The notes under the pieces were generated by a model. The model did no database searches and had not been told where the DNA came from. It saw only the letters and a program-made list of their open reading frames with translations. From assembly GCF_023631325.1 (NCBI RefSeq), contig NZ_JALQDG010000004.1:1-64000 (forward strand): 64,000 bases of DNA, in the 5' to 3' direction. A program made the position numbers and the translations under genes. This stretch comes from Caballeronia sp. INDeC2. Its GTDB lineage: Bacteria; Pseudomonadota; Gammaproteobacteria; Burkholderiales; Burkholderiaceae. This document shows, in pieces, positions 57,366 to 64,000 of this stretch (position 1 is its first letter; each line of letters starts with the position of its first letter).

Positions 57366-58325
57366 ATGCCGCTCAATCCGAAGATCGCGCAAATCCTGGA
57401 GATGGTCGCGCGCGCGAATCGACCCCCGTATCACACGCTCACGCCGCAACAAGCGCGCGCCGCGTACGCGATGAGCGCGCAAATCCTCGATATCGCGCCG
57501 CTGCCGATGTTCAGCGTCGAAGACCTGCGCATTCCCGTACGCGACGGCGAAACGATCGGCGTGCGCATCTATCATCCGGTCGAGCCGAGCTGGGCCGCGC
57601 CTGCCGCGGCGCTCATGTACCTGCATGGCGGCGGCTTCACGGTCGGCAGCGTGTCGACGCATGACGCGCTGTGCCGCAAGCTCGCGCACGACGCGGGCTG
57701 CGCGGTCGTATCGGTCGATTACCGGCTCGCGCCCGAGCACAAGTTTCCGGTCGCGGTGAACGATGCCTTCGACGCGCTGCAATGGCTCGCGCGCGAAGCG
57801 TCGACGCTCGGCATCGATCCCGCGCGGCTCGCGATCGGCGGCGACAGCGCGGGCGGCACGCTCGCGATCGGGTGCGCGGTGCTCGGGCGCGATGTGGGCA
57901 TCGATTTGCGGCTGCAATTGCTGATCTATCCAGGCACGAGCGCGTGGCAGAAGAGCGCGTCGCATGCGCGGCTCGCCGAGGGCTATCTGCTTTCCGGCGA
58001 GACGATTCAATGGTTCTTCGCGCAATATTTACGCGACGATCGCGACCGCGACGACTGGCGCTTCGCACCGCTCGATGCCGCGGGCGGCGTGCCGGACTTC
58101 GCGGGCGTTGCGCCCGCGTGGATCGCCGCGGCGGATCATGATCCGCTTTACGACGAGGACATCGCATTTGCCGCCGTTCTCGAAAAGGCCGGCGTGCCGG
58201 TCACGCTCACGCGCCATGAAGGCATGATCCACGAGTTCTTCAAGATGGGCGGCTTCGTGCCGGAAGTCGCAAAGGCGCATGCTGAAGCGGTGAGGGCGTT
58301 GCGGGCGGCGTTCGGCGCTTCGTAG
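57366..58325 (+). CDS. HSL-family alpha/beta hydrolase
   Basis: Carboxylesterase-like hydrolase of the hormone-sensitive lipase family. The 319-residue product has HGGG at 87-90 (oxyanion hole), GDSAGG with Ser161, Asp259 in DHDPLYDE and His289 in GMIHEF, a complete triad. The start at 57366 lies 52 bases after the SDR. It is the last gene of the co-directional run and may release an acyl chain or open an ester/lactone substrate before beta-oxidation. Confidence 0.92.
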   Translation: MPLNPKIAQILEMVARANRPPYHTLTPQQARAAYAMSAQILDIAPLPMFSVEDLRIPVRDGETIGVRIYHPVEPSWAAPAAALMYLHGGGFTVGSVSTHDALCRKLAHDAGCAVVSVDYRLAPEHKFPVAVNDAFDALQWLAREASTLGIDPARLAIGGDSAGGTLAIGCAVLGRDVGIDLRLQLLIYPGTSAWQKSASHARLAEGYLLSGETIQWFFAQYLRDDRDRDDWRFAPLDAAGGVPDFAGVAPAWIAAADHDPLYDEDIAFAAVLEKAGVPVTLTRHEGMIHEFFKMGGFVPEVAKAHAEAVRALRAAFGAS

Positions 58326-58659
58326 CGGCCGAAAGACAAATGAATAAAATCCGAATTTCCTTGCGAATGGATTAGTCCTTTCCAAAGTGTCAGGATCGGT
58401 TCGACGCAAACGAAGTCGAAAACATGTCAGACCGATATGGGCAGAACACGGTATTCCGCGCAGCCCTTCCTGTCGAGGTCAGAAGACATTTCGCTGCTCT
58501 TTAACGGCAATACTCTGATGATGCATGGACCGCACGGCCGGTCCTATTTGGCGGTGTCGGGCCGTCCGAGCCGAGGCAAGTTTGATTATTCTTCAGGGCG
58601 ATTCGAATGCGAGTCTGAACCAAACCTATGGCGACGGTCCGCCGTACTACGCACGCACG
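58326..58659. other. Region before the tiny membrane protein
   Basis: About 330 bases with no supportable longer gene and locally lower GC than the surroundings. A TTG start at 58582 behind GAGG could extend the small protein that follows. I see no clear terminator after the hydrolase gene. Confidence 0.4.
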
Positions 58660-58767
58660 ATGAACCTGGACAAGTGGACCGATCCGCTACCGGTGCTCGC
58701 AGCGATCGGTGCCATGACTGTCCTGCTCATCGCCGTGGTCGTGTATGTGGCGCGACGCAATCGCTGA
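58660..58767 (+). CDS. Tiny single-pass membrane protein
   Basis: Not a recognised family. The 35-residue product reads MNLDKWTDPLPV, then about 18 hydrophobic residues (11-30), then a positively charged end ARRNR, the plan of a small inner-membrane protein with its basic tail in the cytoplasm. A 61-residue version from a TTG at 58582 is possible and is the only one with a Shine-Dalgarno-like GAGG. It ends exactly where the convergent NRDE gene ends. Confidence 0.4.
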   Translation: MNLDKWTDPLPVLAAIGAMTVLLIAVVVYVARRNR

Positions 58768-59586
58768 TCACGTAAGCTCGAACGCAAACGCCCGCTCGAA
58801 CGCCCCCGGCCGCACGATCCGATGCGAACCGTCATCGTCGCTGCGCTCCTTGATTTCCAGCGATAACCCACGCGCCGACGGATTCACACGCAACGCCGTC
58901 GTGCTGCGCGTCGCGTAATCGGGCGTTTCGATGAACGCCGCCGACAGCACGCGCTCCCGCTCGATCGAGATTCCCGTCGACGGCAAATGTTCGTCGTTCG
59001 CCATGCGCGGATCGCGCAATGTGTCGATGAGCACGTCGAGCGACGGGCGTTCGTCGGCGTGAATCAGGTCGCACAGCGCCTCGCGTTGCGCGACGAGCTT
59101 CGGCCAGGGCGTATTCAAGAGGCTATTGGATAAGCCGTGCACGCCCGCGTCGAGCAACGCGGGCGGCGCATCGGCGCGATTGCCGTACCAGCCGAGTTCG
59201 CGCCGCGTGAAGTCCGCGCACAGCAGGTTGAAGCCGTTATATCGATGACCTTCGCGCGCCACGCGCTGGAGATAGTCAAGCGGCGCGACACGGTCGCCCG
59301 CGAGAAACGCGCTCACGAGCGTGCCGCGCGTCGGCGCGTCCGGCTTCAGGTCGCCCGGTGCGCGATAATTCGTCAGCGCAGCGAAACGGCCATCGCGCGA
59401 GACGCCGAGCCACGTTCCGCCGCCCGTCAGATCGCGGCCCGCGAGGACGCCGGGCGCGTCGTGCCACCAGTGCATCGGCTCGGCGTCGCGGCGCAGGAAT
59501 TCGTCGCGGTTGGCCGAGAGCGTCAGCAATGCGCGGCCGCTTCCCTCGGAAGCCGCGGGCTGCCAGTCGAAGACGATCAGACACAT
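58768..59586 (-). CDS. NRDE-family protein (TANGO2-like)
   Basis: Named after its conserved Asn-Arg-Asp-Glu motif; function is not established, although relatives include human TANGO2, linked to heme or lipid handling. The 272-residue product starts MCLIVFDWQP, so processing to an N-terminal Cys2 nucleophile is possible, and has SANRDEFLRRD at about 26-36, GGGTWLGVSRDGRFAALTN and HGLSNSLLNTPWPK. It lies 12 bases after ygfZ on the same strand and probably shares its transcript. Confidence 0.88.
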   Translation of the reverse strand: MCLIVFDWQPAASEGSGRALLTLSANRDEFLRRDAEPMHWWHDAPGVLAGRDLTGGGTWLGVSRDGRFAALTNYRAPGDLKPDAPTRGTLVSAFLAGDRVAPLDYLQRVAREGHRYNGFNLLCADFTRRELGWYGNRADAPPALLDAGVHGLSNSLLNTPWPKLVAQREALCDLIHADERPSLDVLIDTLRDPRMANDEHLPSTGISIERERVLSAAFIETPDYATRSTTALRVNPSARGLSLEIKERSDDDGSHRIVRPGAFERAFAFELT

Positions 59587-59598
59587 GCGCGCAGAACC

Positions 59599-60597
59599 TC
59601 AGGCGTCGGCGGGAAAGGCGTAGGGCAGCGGCACGAAGACGAGCGCGGGGCCATCGGCGGCGCCGACGTGCACCGAGCCGTTGTCAAGCGCGGCGAGCTT
59701 GATCTCCACGAGACAATCGACGCCGCCGTTCTCGCCGGGCGCCACGTTGACGACGAGCCCGCACGGCTGGCCGGGATCGTCGGAATGAAAGAGCTCGGCG
59801 CCGGGCAGGACGGAATCGGCGCCGGTATCGACGTGCGCGAGCGCCGTGCGCCGCTTGATCGTGCCGCGATACTGGCTGCGCGCGACGATCTCCTGTCCCG
59901 GATAGCAGCCTTTCTTGAAGTTCACCGCGCCGAGCACGTCGAAGTTCACCATTTGCGGGACGAACTGCTCGACCGTCGCGTGCGTGATGCGCGGCTCGCC
60001 CGCGTGGATATCGAGCCAGTCCCACATCTGCTCGGGCACGCGCTTCAGTTTTTCGTCGAGTTGCGCGCGTTGCGCCTCGACATCGGCCTTCGGTCCGACC
60101 CAGAGAAAACGGGGACGATGCGCCGCATCCGGCACGCGGATCAGCGCGCCGTGCGGGCCTTCGACTTTCACGTGCACGCCGTCGGGCAGCGCATCGAAGA
60201 TACCGGAGAGCGCCGCGCGCACGTCGCCCGCGAAGCCGATTGCCGCGACTTCGGCGGTCGCGTCGCTGAGTTTCGCCTTCGAGCGCAGCACGAACATCGA
60301 CAGGCGTTTCTGCACGGCGGCCTGCACGTCCCGCGCGATTAGAAGACGCACCGCGTCGGCCGTGCGCCACATCAGGAACGAGCCGAGCAGGCGGCCCTTC
60401 GGCGAACAATAGCCGGCGAGGCGCGCTGTCGACGCATCGAGATGCTGGACATCGTTCGTGATCTGGTTGTGCAGGAACGAGGCGGCGTCCTCGCCCTTGA
60501 CGTCGATCACGCCGAACTGGGTGAGCGGCATATAGGCGCCGGTGGTCTTGACGGCGTCGAAGTCTGAGGCGGCGAGGGCGATGGTCTGGGAATTCAT
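59599..60597 (-). CDS. ygfZ: Folate-binding Fe-S cluster repair protein YgfZ
   Basis: Tetrahydrofolate-dependent factor for maintaining certain Fe-S enzymes. The 332-residue product has the GcvT-like fold and the signature KGCYPGQE at 229-236 with the key cysteine (Cys231). LHNQITNDV near 42-50 and YCSPKGRLLG near 63-72 are also typical. The start at 60597 was preferred to an in-frame extension to 60666 that overlaps the divergent promoter region. It heads a minus-strand pair with the NRDE gene. Confidence 0.93.
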   Translation of the reverse strand: MNSQTIALAASDFDAVKTTGAYMPLTQFGVIDVKGEDAASFLHNQITNDVQHLDASTARLAGYCSPKGRLLGSFLMWRTADAVRLLIARDVQAAVQKRLSMFVLRSKAKLSDATAEVAAIGFAGDVRAALSGIFDALPDGVHVKVEGPHGALIRVPDAAHRPRFLWVGPKADVEAQRAQLDEKLKRVPEQMWDWLDIHAGEPRITHATVEQFVPQMVNFDVLGAVNFKKGCYPGQEIVARSQYRGTIKRRTALAHVDTGADSVLPGAELFHSDDPGQPCGLVVNVAPGENGGVDCLVEIKLAALDNGSVHVGAADGPALVFVPLPYAFPADA

Positions 60598-60701
60598 GAG
60601 CGGGCGGGCTGTCAATCCTATCGTTTGGGCGCAAGCCGGAGAAAGCGGCTCTGACGCAGGCGGCAAGTTATTATATTGGTCTTATCTCAAGCGTGTTTCG
60701 C

Positions 60702-61712
60702 ATGTCCTTTTTCAAGAAATGCGTCGTGGCGGCGGTGCTCGCCGCGATGCTCGCGGCGGCCGTCGCGGGCGGCGTCTACTGGTGGGCCAACCGGCCCATG
60801 CAACTCTCGACGCCCGAACTCGACGTCACCATCAAGCCCCATAGCAGCCTGCGCAGCGTGAGCGCCCAGTTGAACCGTGGCGGCGTGCCCGTCGAACCCG
60901 AACTGTTCGTGCTGATGACGCGCGTGCTCGGCCTTTCCGCGCAGTTGAAGTCCGGCAATTACGCGTTCAAGAGCGGCATCACGCCTTACGAAGTGCTGGA
61001 AAAAATCGCGCGCGGCGACGTGAACGAATATGTCGCGACGGTCATCGAAGGCTGGACGCTGCAAAAGATGCGCGGCGAGCTCGACAGCAATCCCGCGCTC
61101 ACGCACGACACGGCGGGCATGACCGACACCAACCTGCTGCGGGCGATCGGCGCGACGGAAGTCGACAAGGCATCGGCCGAGGGTCTCTTTTTCCCCGACA
61201 CCTATCTCTTCGACAAGGGCACGAGCGATCTCGCCGTCTACAAGCGCGCGTATCGGCTGATGCAGGCGCGCCTCACCGAAGCGTGGAACACGCGCGCGCA
61301 GAACTTGCCTTACAAGACGCCTTATGACGCGCTCATCATGGCGTCGATCGTCGAGAAGGAGACGGGGCGCGCGTCGGACCGGCCGCTCGTCGCGGCGGTG
61401 TTCGCGAACCGGCTGCGTATCGGCATGCCGCTGCAGACCGATCCGACCGTGATCTACGGCCTCGGCCCGGCCTACGGCGGAAAGCTCAGGAAAAAGGACC
61501 TGCAGACGGACACTCCGTACAATACCTACACGCGCATGGGCCTGCCGCCGACGCCGATCGCGCTGCCCGGCGTGGCCGCATTGAACGCGACGCTCAATCC
61601 CGCCGCGAGCAACGCGCTGTATTTCGTGTCGCGCGGCGACGGCAGCAGCATCTTTTCCGACAACCTGGGCGACCACAACAAGGCCGTCGACAAATACATC
61701 CGGGGTCAATGA
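60702..61712 (+). CDS. mltG: Endolytic transglycosylase MltG
   Basis: Inner-membrane enzyme that cuts nascent peptidoglycan strands. The 336-residue product has one N-terminal membrane helix (about 7-28), a LysM-like domain and the YceG catalytic domain with Glu218 in ASIVEKETG, then RIGMPLQTDPTVIYGL and NPAASNALYFV. A GTG at 60693 is an in-frame alternative start. A TATATT hexamer (60672-60677) is a likely -10. Its stop directly abuts tmk with no spacer, the first junction in the mltG-tmk-holB-tatD cluster. Confidence 0.95.
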   Translation: MSFFKKCVVAAVLAAMLAAAVAGGVYWWANRPMQLSTPELDVTIKPHSSLRSVSAQLNRGGVPVEPELFVLMTRVLGLSAQLKSGNYAFKSGITPYEVLEKIARGDVNEYVATVIEGWTLQKMRGELDSNPALTHDTAGMTDTNLLRAIGATEVDKASAEGLFFPDTYLFDKGTSDLAVYKRAYRLMQARLTEAWNTRAQNLPYKTPYDALIMASIVEKETGRASDRPLVAAVFANRLRIGMPLQTDPTVIYGLGPAYGGKLRKKDLQTDTPYNTYTRMGLPPTPIALPGVAALNATLNPAASNALYFVSRGDGSSIFSDNLGDHNKAVDKYIRGQ

Positions 61713-62333
61713 ATGGCGCGCGGCAAGTTCATTACGTTCGAAGGCATCGACGGCGCGGGCAAGACGACGCATCTGGACTGGTTCCGTCAGCGGCTCGAAG
61801 CGAAAGTGGAGCCGGGCGGCCATCGGGTCGCGATGACGCGCGAACCGGGCGGCACGCCGCTCGGCGAAACGCTGCGCGGCATCCTGCTGAATCAGCCGAT
61901 GGACCTCGAAACCGAAGCGCTGCTGATGTTCGCCGCGCGCCGCGAGCATCTGGCGCAGGTGATCGAACCGGCGCTTTCGCGCGGCGACTGGGTGTTGTCG
62001 GACCGTTTCACGGACGCCACTTTCGCGTATCAGGGCGGCGGGCGCGGCCTGCCGCGCGACAAGCTGGAAGCGCTGGAGCGCTGGGTGCAGGGCGGTTTCC
62101 AGCCCGACCTGACCGTGCTTTTCGACGTGCCGACCGAAACCGCAAGCGAACGGCGCTCGGCGGCGCGCGCGCCGGACAAATTCGAGAGCGAGTCGGAAGC
62201 GTTCTTCGAGCGCACGCGCAACGAGTATCTGCGCCGCGCGGAGGAATCGCCGCAGCGCTTCTTCGTCATCGATTCGACGCGGTCCATTGAAGACATTCGT
62301 CGAAAGCTGGATGAACTGATTGCAAGTCTCTGA
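61713..62333 (+). CDS. tmk: Thymidylate kinase
   Basis: Phosphorylates dTMP to dTDP. The 206-residue product has the P-loop [12 protein letters not shown], the [11 protein letters not shown] segment, the DR motif [19 protein letters not shown] and a LID region with RRSAAR. The start codon follows the mltG stop without a gap, so translation is probably coupled. holB follows after 20 bases. Confidence 0.97.
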   Translation: MARGKFITFEGIDGAGKTTHLDWFRQRLEAKVEPGGHRVAMTREPGGTPLGETLRGILLNQPMDLETEALLMFAARREHLAQVIEPALSRGDWVLSDRFTDATFAYQGGGRGLPRDKLEALERWVQGGFQPDLTVLFDVPTETASERRSAARAPDKFESESEAFFERTRNEYLRRAEESPQRFFVIDSTRSIEDIRRKLDELIASL

Positions 62334-62353
62334 TCTCATATAAGAACGTACCG

Positions 62354-63394
62354 ATGATCTACCCTTGGCAAACCGACGACTGGCAGCGTCTGCAACAACT
62401 GCGCGCGCACTGGCCGCATGCGCTGTTACTGCACGGCGAAGCGGGCATCGGCAAGCTCCAGTTCGCGCAGCATCTGGCGCAGGGACTGCTGTGCGAAACG
62501 CCCGCGGCGAACGGCGAGCCGTGCGGAACGTGTCCGGCATGCCTGTGGTTTTCGCAAGGCAATCATCCCGATTACCGCGCGGTGCTGCCTGAAGCGCTCG
62601 CCGGCCTCGCCGCCGGCAACGCGGACACCGCCGACGCACCCGCCGAAAAAGCCGACGGCGACGAAGGCAAGAAGACCCGCACGCCGAGCAAGGAAATCAA
62701 AATCGAGCAGGTGCGCGCGCTGCTGGACTTCTGCGGCGTCGGCTCGCATCGGGGCGGCATGCGGGTGGTAGTGCTGTATCCGGCCGAAGCGCTCAACGTC
62801 GCGGCGGCGAATGCGTTGCTGAAGACGCTCGAAGAGCCGCCATCGGGCGTCGTGTTCTTGATGGTGTCGGCGCGCGTGGACCGTTTGTTGCCCACCATCA
62901 TCAGCCGATGCCGTCAATGGCCGATGAGCGTGCCGCCGCCAAACGAAGCGAGCGCGTGGCTCGCGTCGCAGGGCGTCGACGATCCGGCGGGACTGCTCGC
63001 GCAGGCGGGCGGCGCGCCGCTTGCTGCGCTTGCGCTGGCGAACGACGAAAACCGCGCCTTGCGCGACTTCACGCTTGCACAGCTTGCCGCCGGGCCGAAT
63101 TGCGACGCCTTCGCCTGCGGAGAAAATCTGCAGAAGCTGCCGGTGCCGCTCGTGCTCGGCTGGCTGCAACGCTGGCTGTACGATCTGCTCGCCGAGCGCA
63201 CCGCCGGGCGGCCGCGCTATTTTCCCGGCGCGGCGAAGGCGCTCGCGCGTTGTGCGCAAAGCGCCGATCCCGCCGCGCTCGCGCGCTACATGAAGACCGT
63301 CACGCGACAGCGCGCGGTGGAAAATCACCCGCTCAATGCGCGTCTCGTGTTCGAGGAACTGTTCATCGGCTATCGCGGGATCTATACGGCCTGA
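62354..63394 (+). CDS. holB: DNA polymerase III delta-prime subunit
   Basis: Clamp-loader subunit. The 346-residue product has a P-loop-like GEAGIGKLQ at 28-36, with the usual Ser/Thr after GK replaced, as in other delta-prime proteins that do not hydrolyse ATP. It also has zinc cysteines Cys47, Cys57, Cys60 and Cys63, VLYPAEALNVAAANALLKTLEEPP, and the SRC motif in IISRCRQW. An Ala/Asp/Lys-rich insertion at about 86-106 is longer than in E. coli. It lies between tmk and tatD, the conserved order. Confidence 0.95.
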   Translation: MIYPWQTDDWQRLQQLRAHWPHALLLHGEAGIGKLQFAQHLAQGLLCETPAANGEPCGTCPACLWFSQGNHPDYRAVLPEALAGLAAGNADTADAPAEKADGDEGKKTRTPSKEIKIEQVRALLDFCGVGSHRGGMRVVVLYPAEALNVAAANALLKTLEEPPSGVVFLMVSARVDRLLPTIISRCRQWPMSVPPPNEASAWLASQGVDDPAGLLAQAGGAPLAALALANDENRALRDFTLAQLAAGPNCDAFACGENLQKLPVPLVLGWLQRWLYDLLAERTAGRPRYFPGAAKALARCAQSADPAALARYMKTVTRQRAVENHPLNARLVFEELFIGYRGIYTA

Positions 63395-63422
63395 GCGCAG
63401 CACATGCATTAAGGAGCACCGG

Positions 63423-64000
63423 ATGTTCGTCGATTCACACTGTCACATCAACTTCGAAGGACTCGCCGACCGTCTGCCCGACGTTCTCGACAAGATGCGC
63501 GAGCATGCGGTGACGCACGCGCTGTGCGTATCGGTCGATCTGGAAACGCTGCCTTCGGTGCTCGATATCGCGGAAAAGCACGACAACGTGTACGCATCCG
63601 TCGGCGTGCATCCGGATCACGAGGATGCGAAGGAGCCGAGCGTCGCGGAACTCGTCGAGCTGGCCGCGCATCCGAAGGTTTGCGCGATCGGCGAGACCGG
63701 GCTCGACTACTATCGTCTGGAAGGGCGCAGCATCGCCGACATGGAATGGCAGCGCGAGCGTTTTCGCACGCATATCCGTGCCGCGCACAAGACGGGCAAG
63801 GCGCTCATCGTCCACACGCGCTCGTCCTCGGACGACACGCTGCGCATCATGGAGGAAGAGCGCGCGGGCGTGCCGGGCGGCGTGATGCACTGCTTCACGG
63901 AGCCGTGGGAGATCGCGGAACGGGCGCTCGCGCAGAACTTCCATATTTCGCTGTCCGGCATCGTCACGTTCAAGAATGCGAAAGACGTGCAGGACGTGGC
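63423..64000 (+). CDS. tatD: TatD-family metal-dependent DNase (partial)
   Basis: 3'-5' nuclease of the TatD/YcfH family; runs off the right end after about 192 of an expected 260 codons. The start at 63423 follows AAGGAG by 6 bases. Visible metal-site motifs are DSHCHINF (5-12), the GETGLDYYR segment with its Glu, HTR near 140 and MHCFTEP. It is the fourth gene of the mltG-tmk-holB-tatD cluster. Confidence 0.93.
   Translation, partial: MFVDSHCHINFEGLADRLPDVLDKMREHAVTHALCVSVDLETLPSVLDIAEKHDNVYASVGVHPDHEDAKEPSVAELVELAAHPKVCAIGETGLDYYRLEGRSIADMEWQRERFRTHIRAAHKTGKALIVHTRSSSDDTLRIMEEERAGVPGGVMHCFTEPWEIAERALAQNFHISLSGIVTFKNAKDVQDV

Noticed and set aside
60687..62639. 650-residue open frame antisense to mltG/tmk/holB
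   Set aside because: Covers three certain genes on the other strand and contains no recognisable protein features.

Overview
The window looks like a piece of the primary chromosome of a high-GC betaproteobacterium in the Burkholderia / Paraburkholderia / Caballeronia group. This rests on protein content, codon use and gene order (tig-clpP-clpX-lon-hupB-tRNA-ppiD; mltG-tmk-holB-tatD; AhpC with a separate AhpD; long intergenic repeats). No species can be named from sequence reading alone. I see no integrase, transposase, prophage, CRISPR array, toxin-antitoxin pair or secretion-system gene. Nearly all of the window is ordinary core chromosome, and no clear unknown defence or mobile system is visible.

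Layout. 1-6.3 kb: an Nramp Mn/Fe transporter (mntH, minus), then a complete putrescine-type ABC operon (potF-potG-potH-potI, plus). 6.3-12.3 kb: a PLP-dependent threonine/serine dehydratase, argE and mfd on the minus strand, with a large imperfect inverted repeat and a telomere-like G-tract between argE and mfd. 12.4-13.7 kb: ispD-ispF (isoprenoid precursors). 13.7-17.3 kb: ahpD, ahpC (peroxide reduction) and an EnvZ/OmpR-type two-component system on the minus strand. 17.5-22.5 kb: a small exported protein plus a compact DUF1501 protein, a squalene/phytoene-synthase-like protein with altered catalytic motifs, tRNA-Leu, and a DUF2946 / PepSY membrane-protein pair with His/Met/Cys metal-ligand motifs. 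22.5-33.5 kb: glycerate kinase and the proteostasis block tig, clpP, clpX, lon, hupB, tRNA-Val, tRNA-Asp, ppiD.

33.5-44.7 kb: a small lipoprotein; tesA and a ybbA-type ABC ATPase that share overlapping start codons on opposite strands; pgi; nnr (NAD(P)HX repair); a DadA-type oxidase; and purL. 44.8-48.7 kb: a minus-strand strip selO, msrB, yciB, bolA, parvulin PPIase, most of it concerned with redox or envelope upkeep. 48.8-58.3 kb: a fatty-acyl-CoA ligase, then one long co-directional run: bifunctional beta-oxidation enzyme, pncA, thiolase, DABB protein, PaaI-type thioesterase, CurA-type reductase, SDR and HSL-type hydrolase. This run is the part of the window that most resembles an uncharacterised catabolic system. 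58.7-64 kb: a tiny membrane protein, an NRDE protein, ygfZ, then mltG-tmk-holB-tatD, with tatD running off the window end.

The observations most worth checking are the strand-biased inverted repeat at 8698-8828, the beta-oxidation cassette with pncA embedded in it, the DUF2946/PepSY metal pair, the divergent synthase homologue, and the DNA structural motifs at the left end (a strong G-quadruplex motif followed by 13 cytosines).
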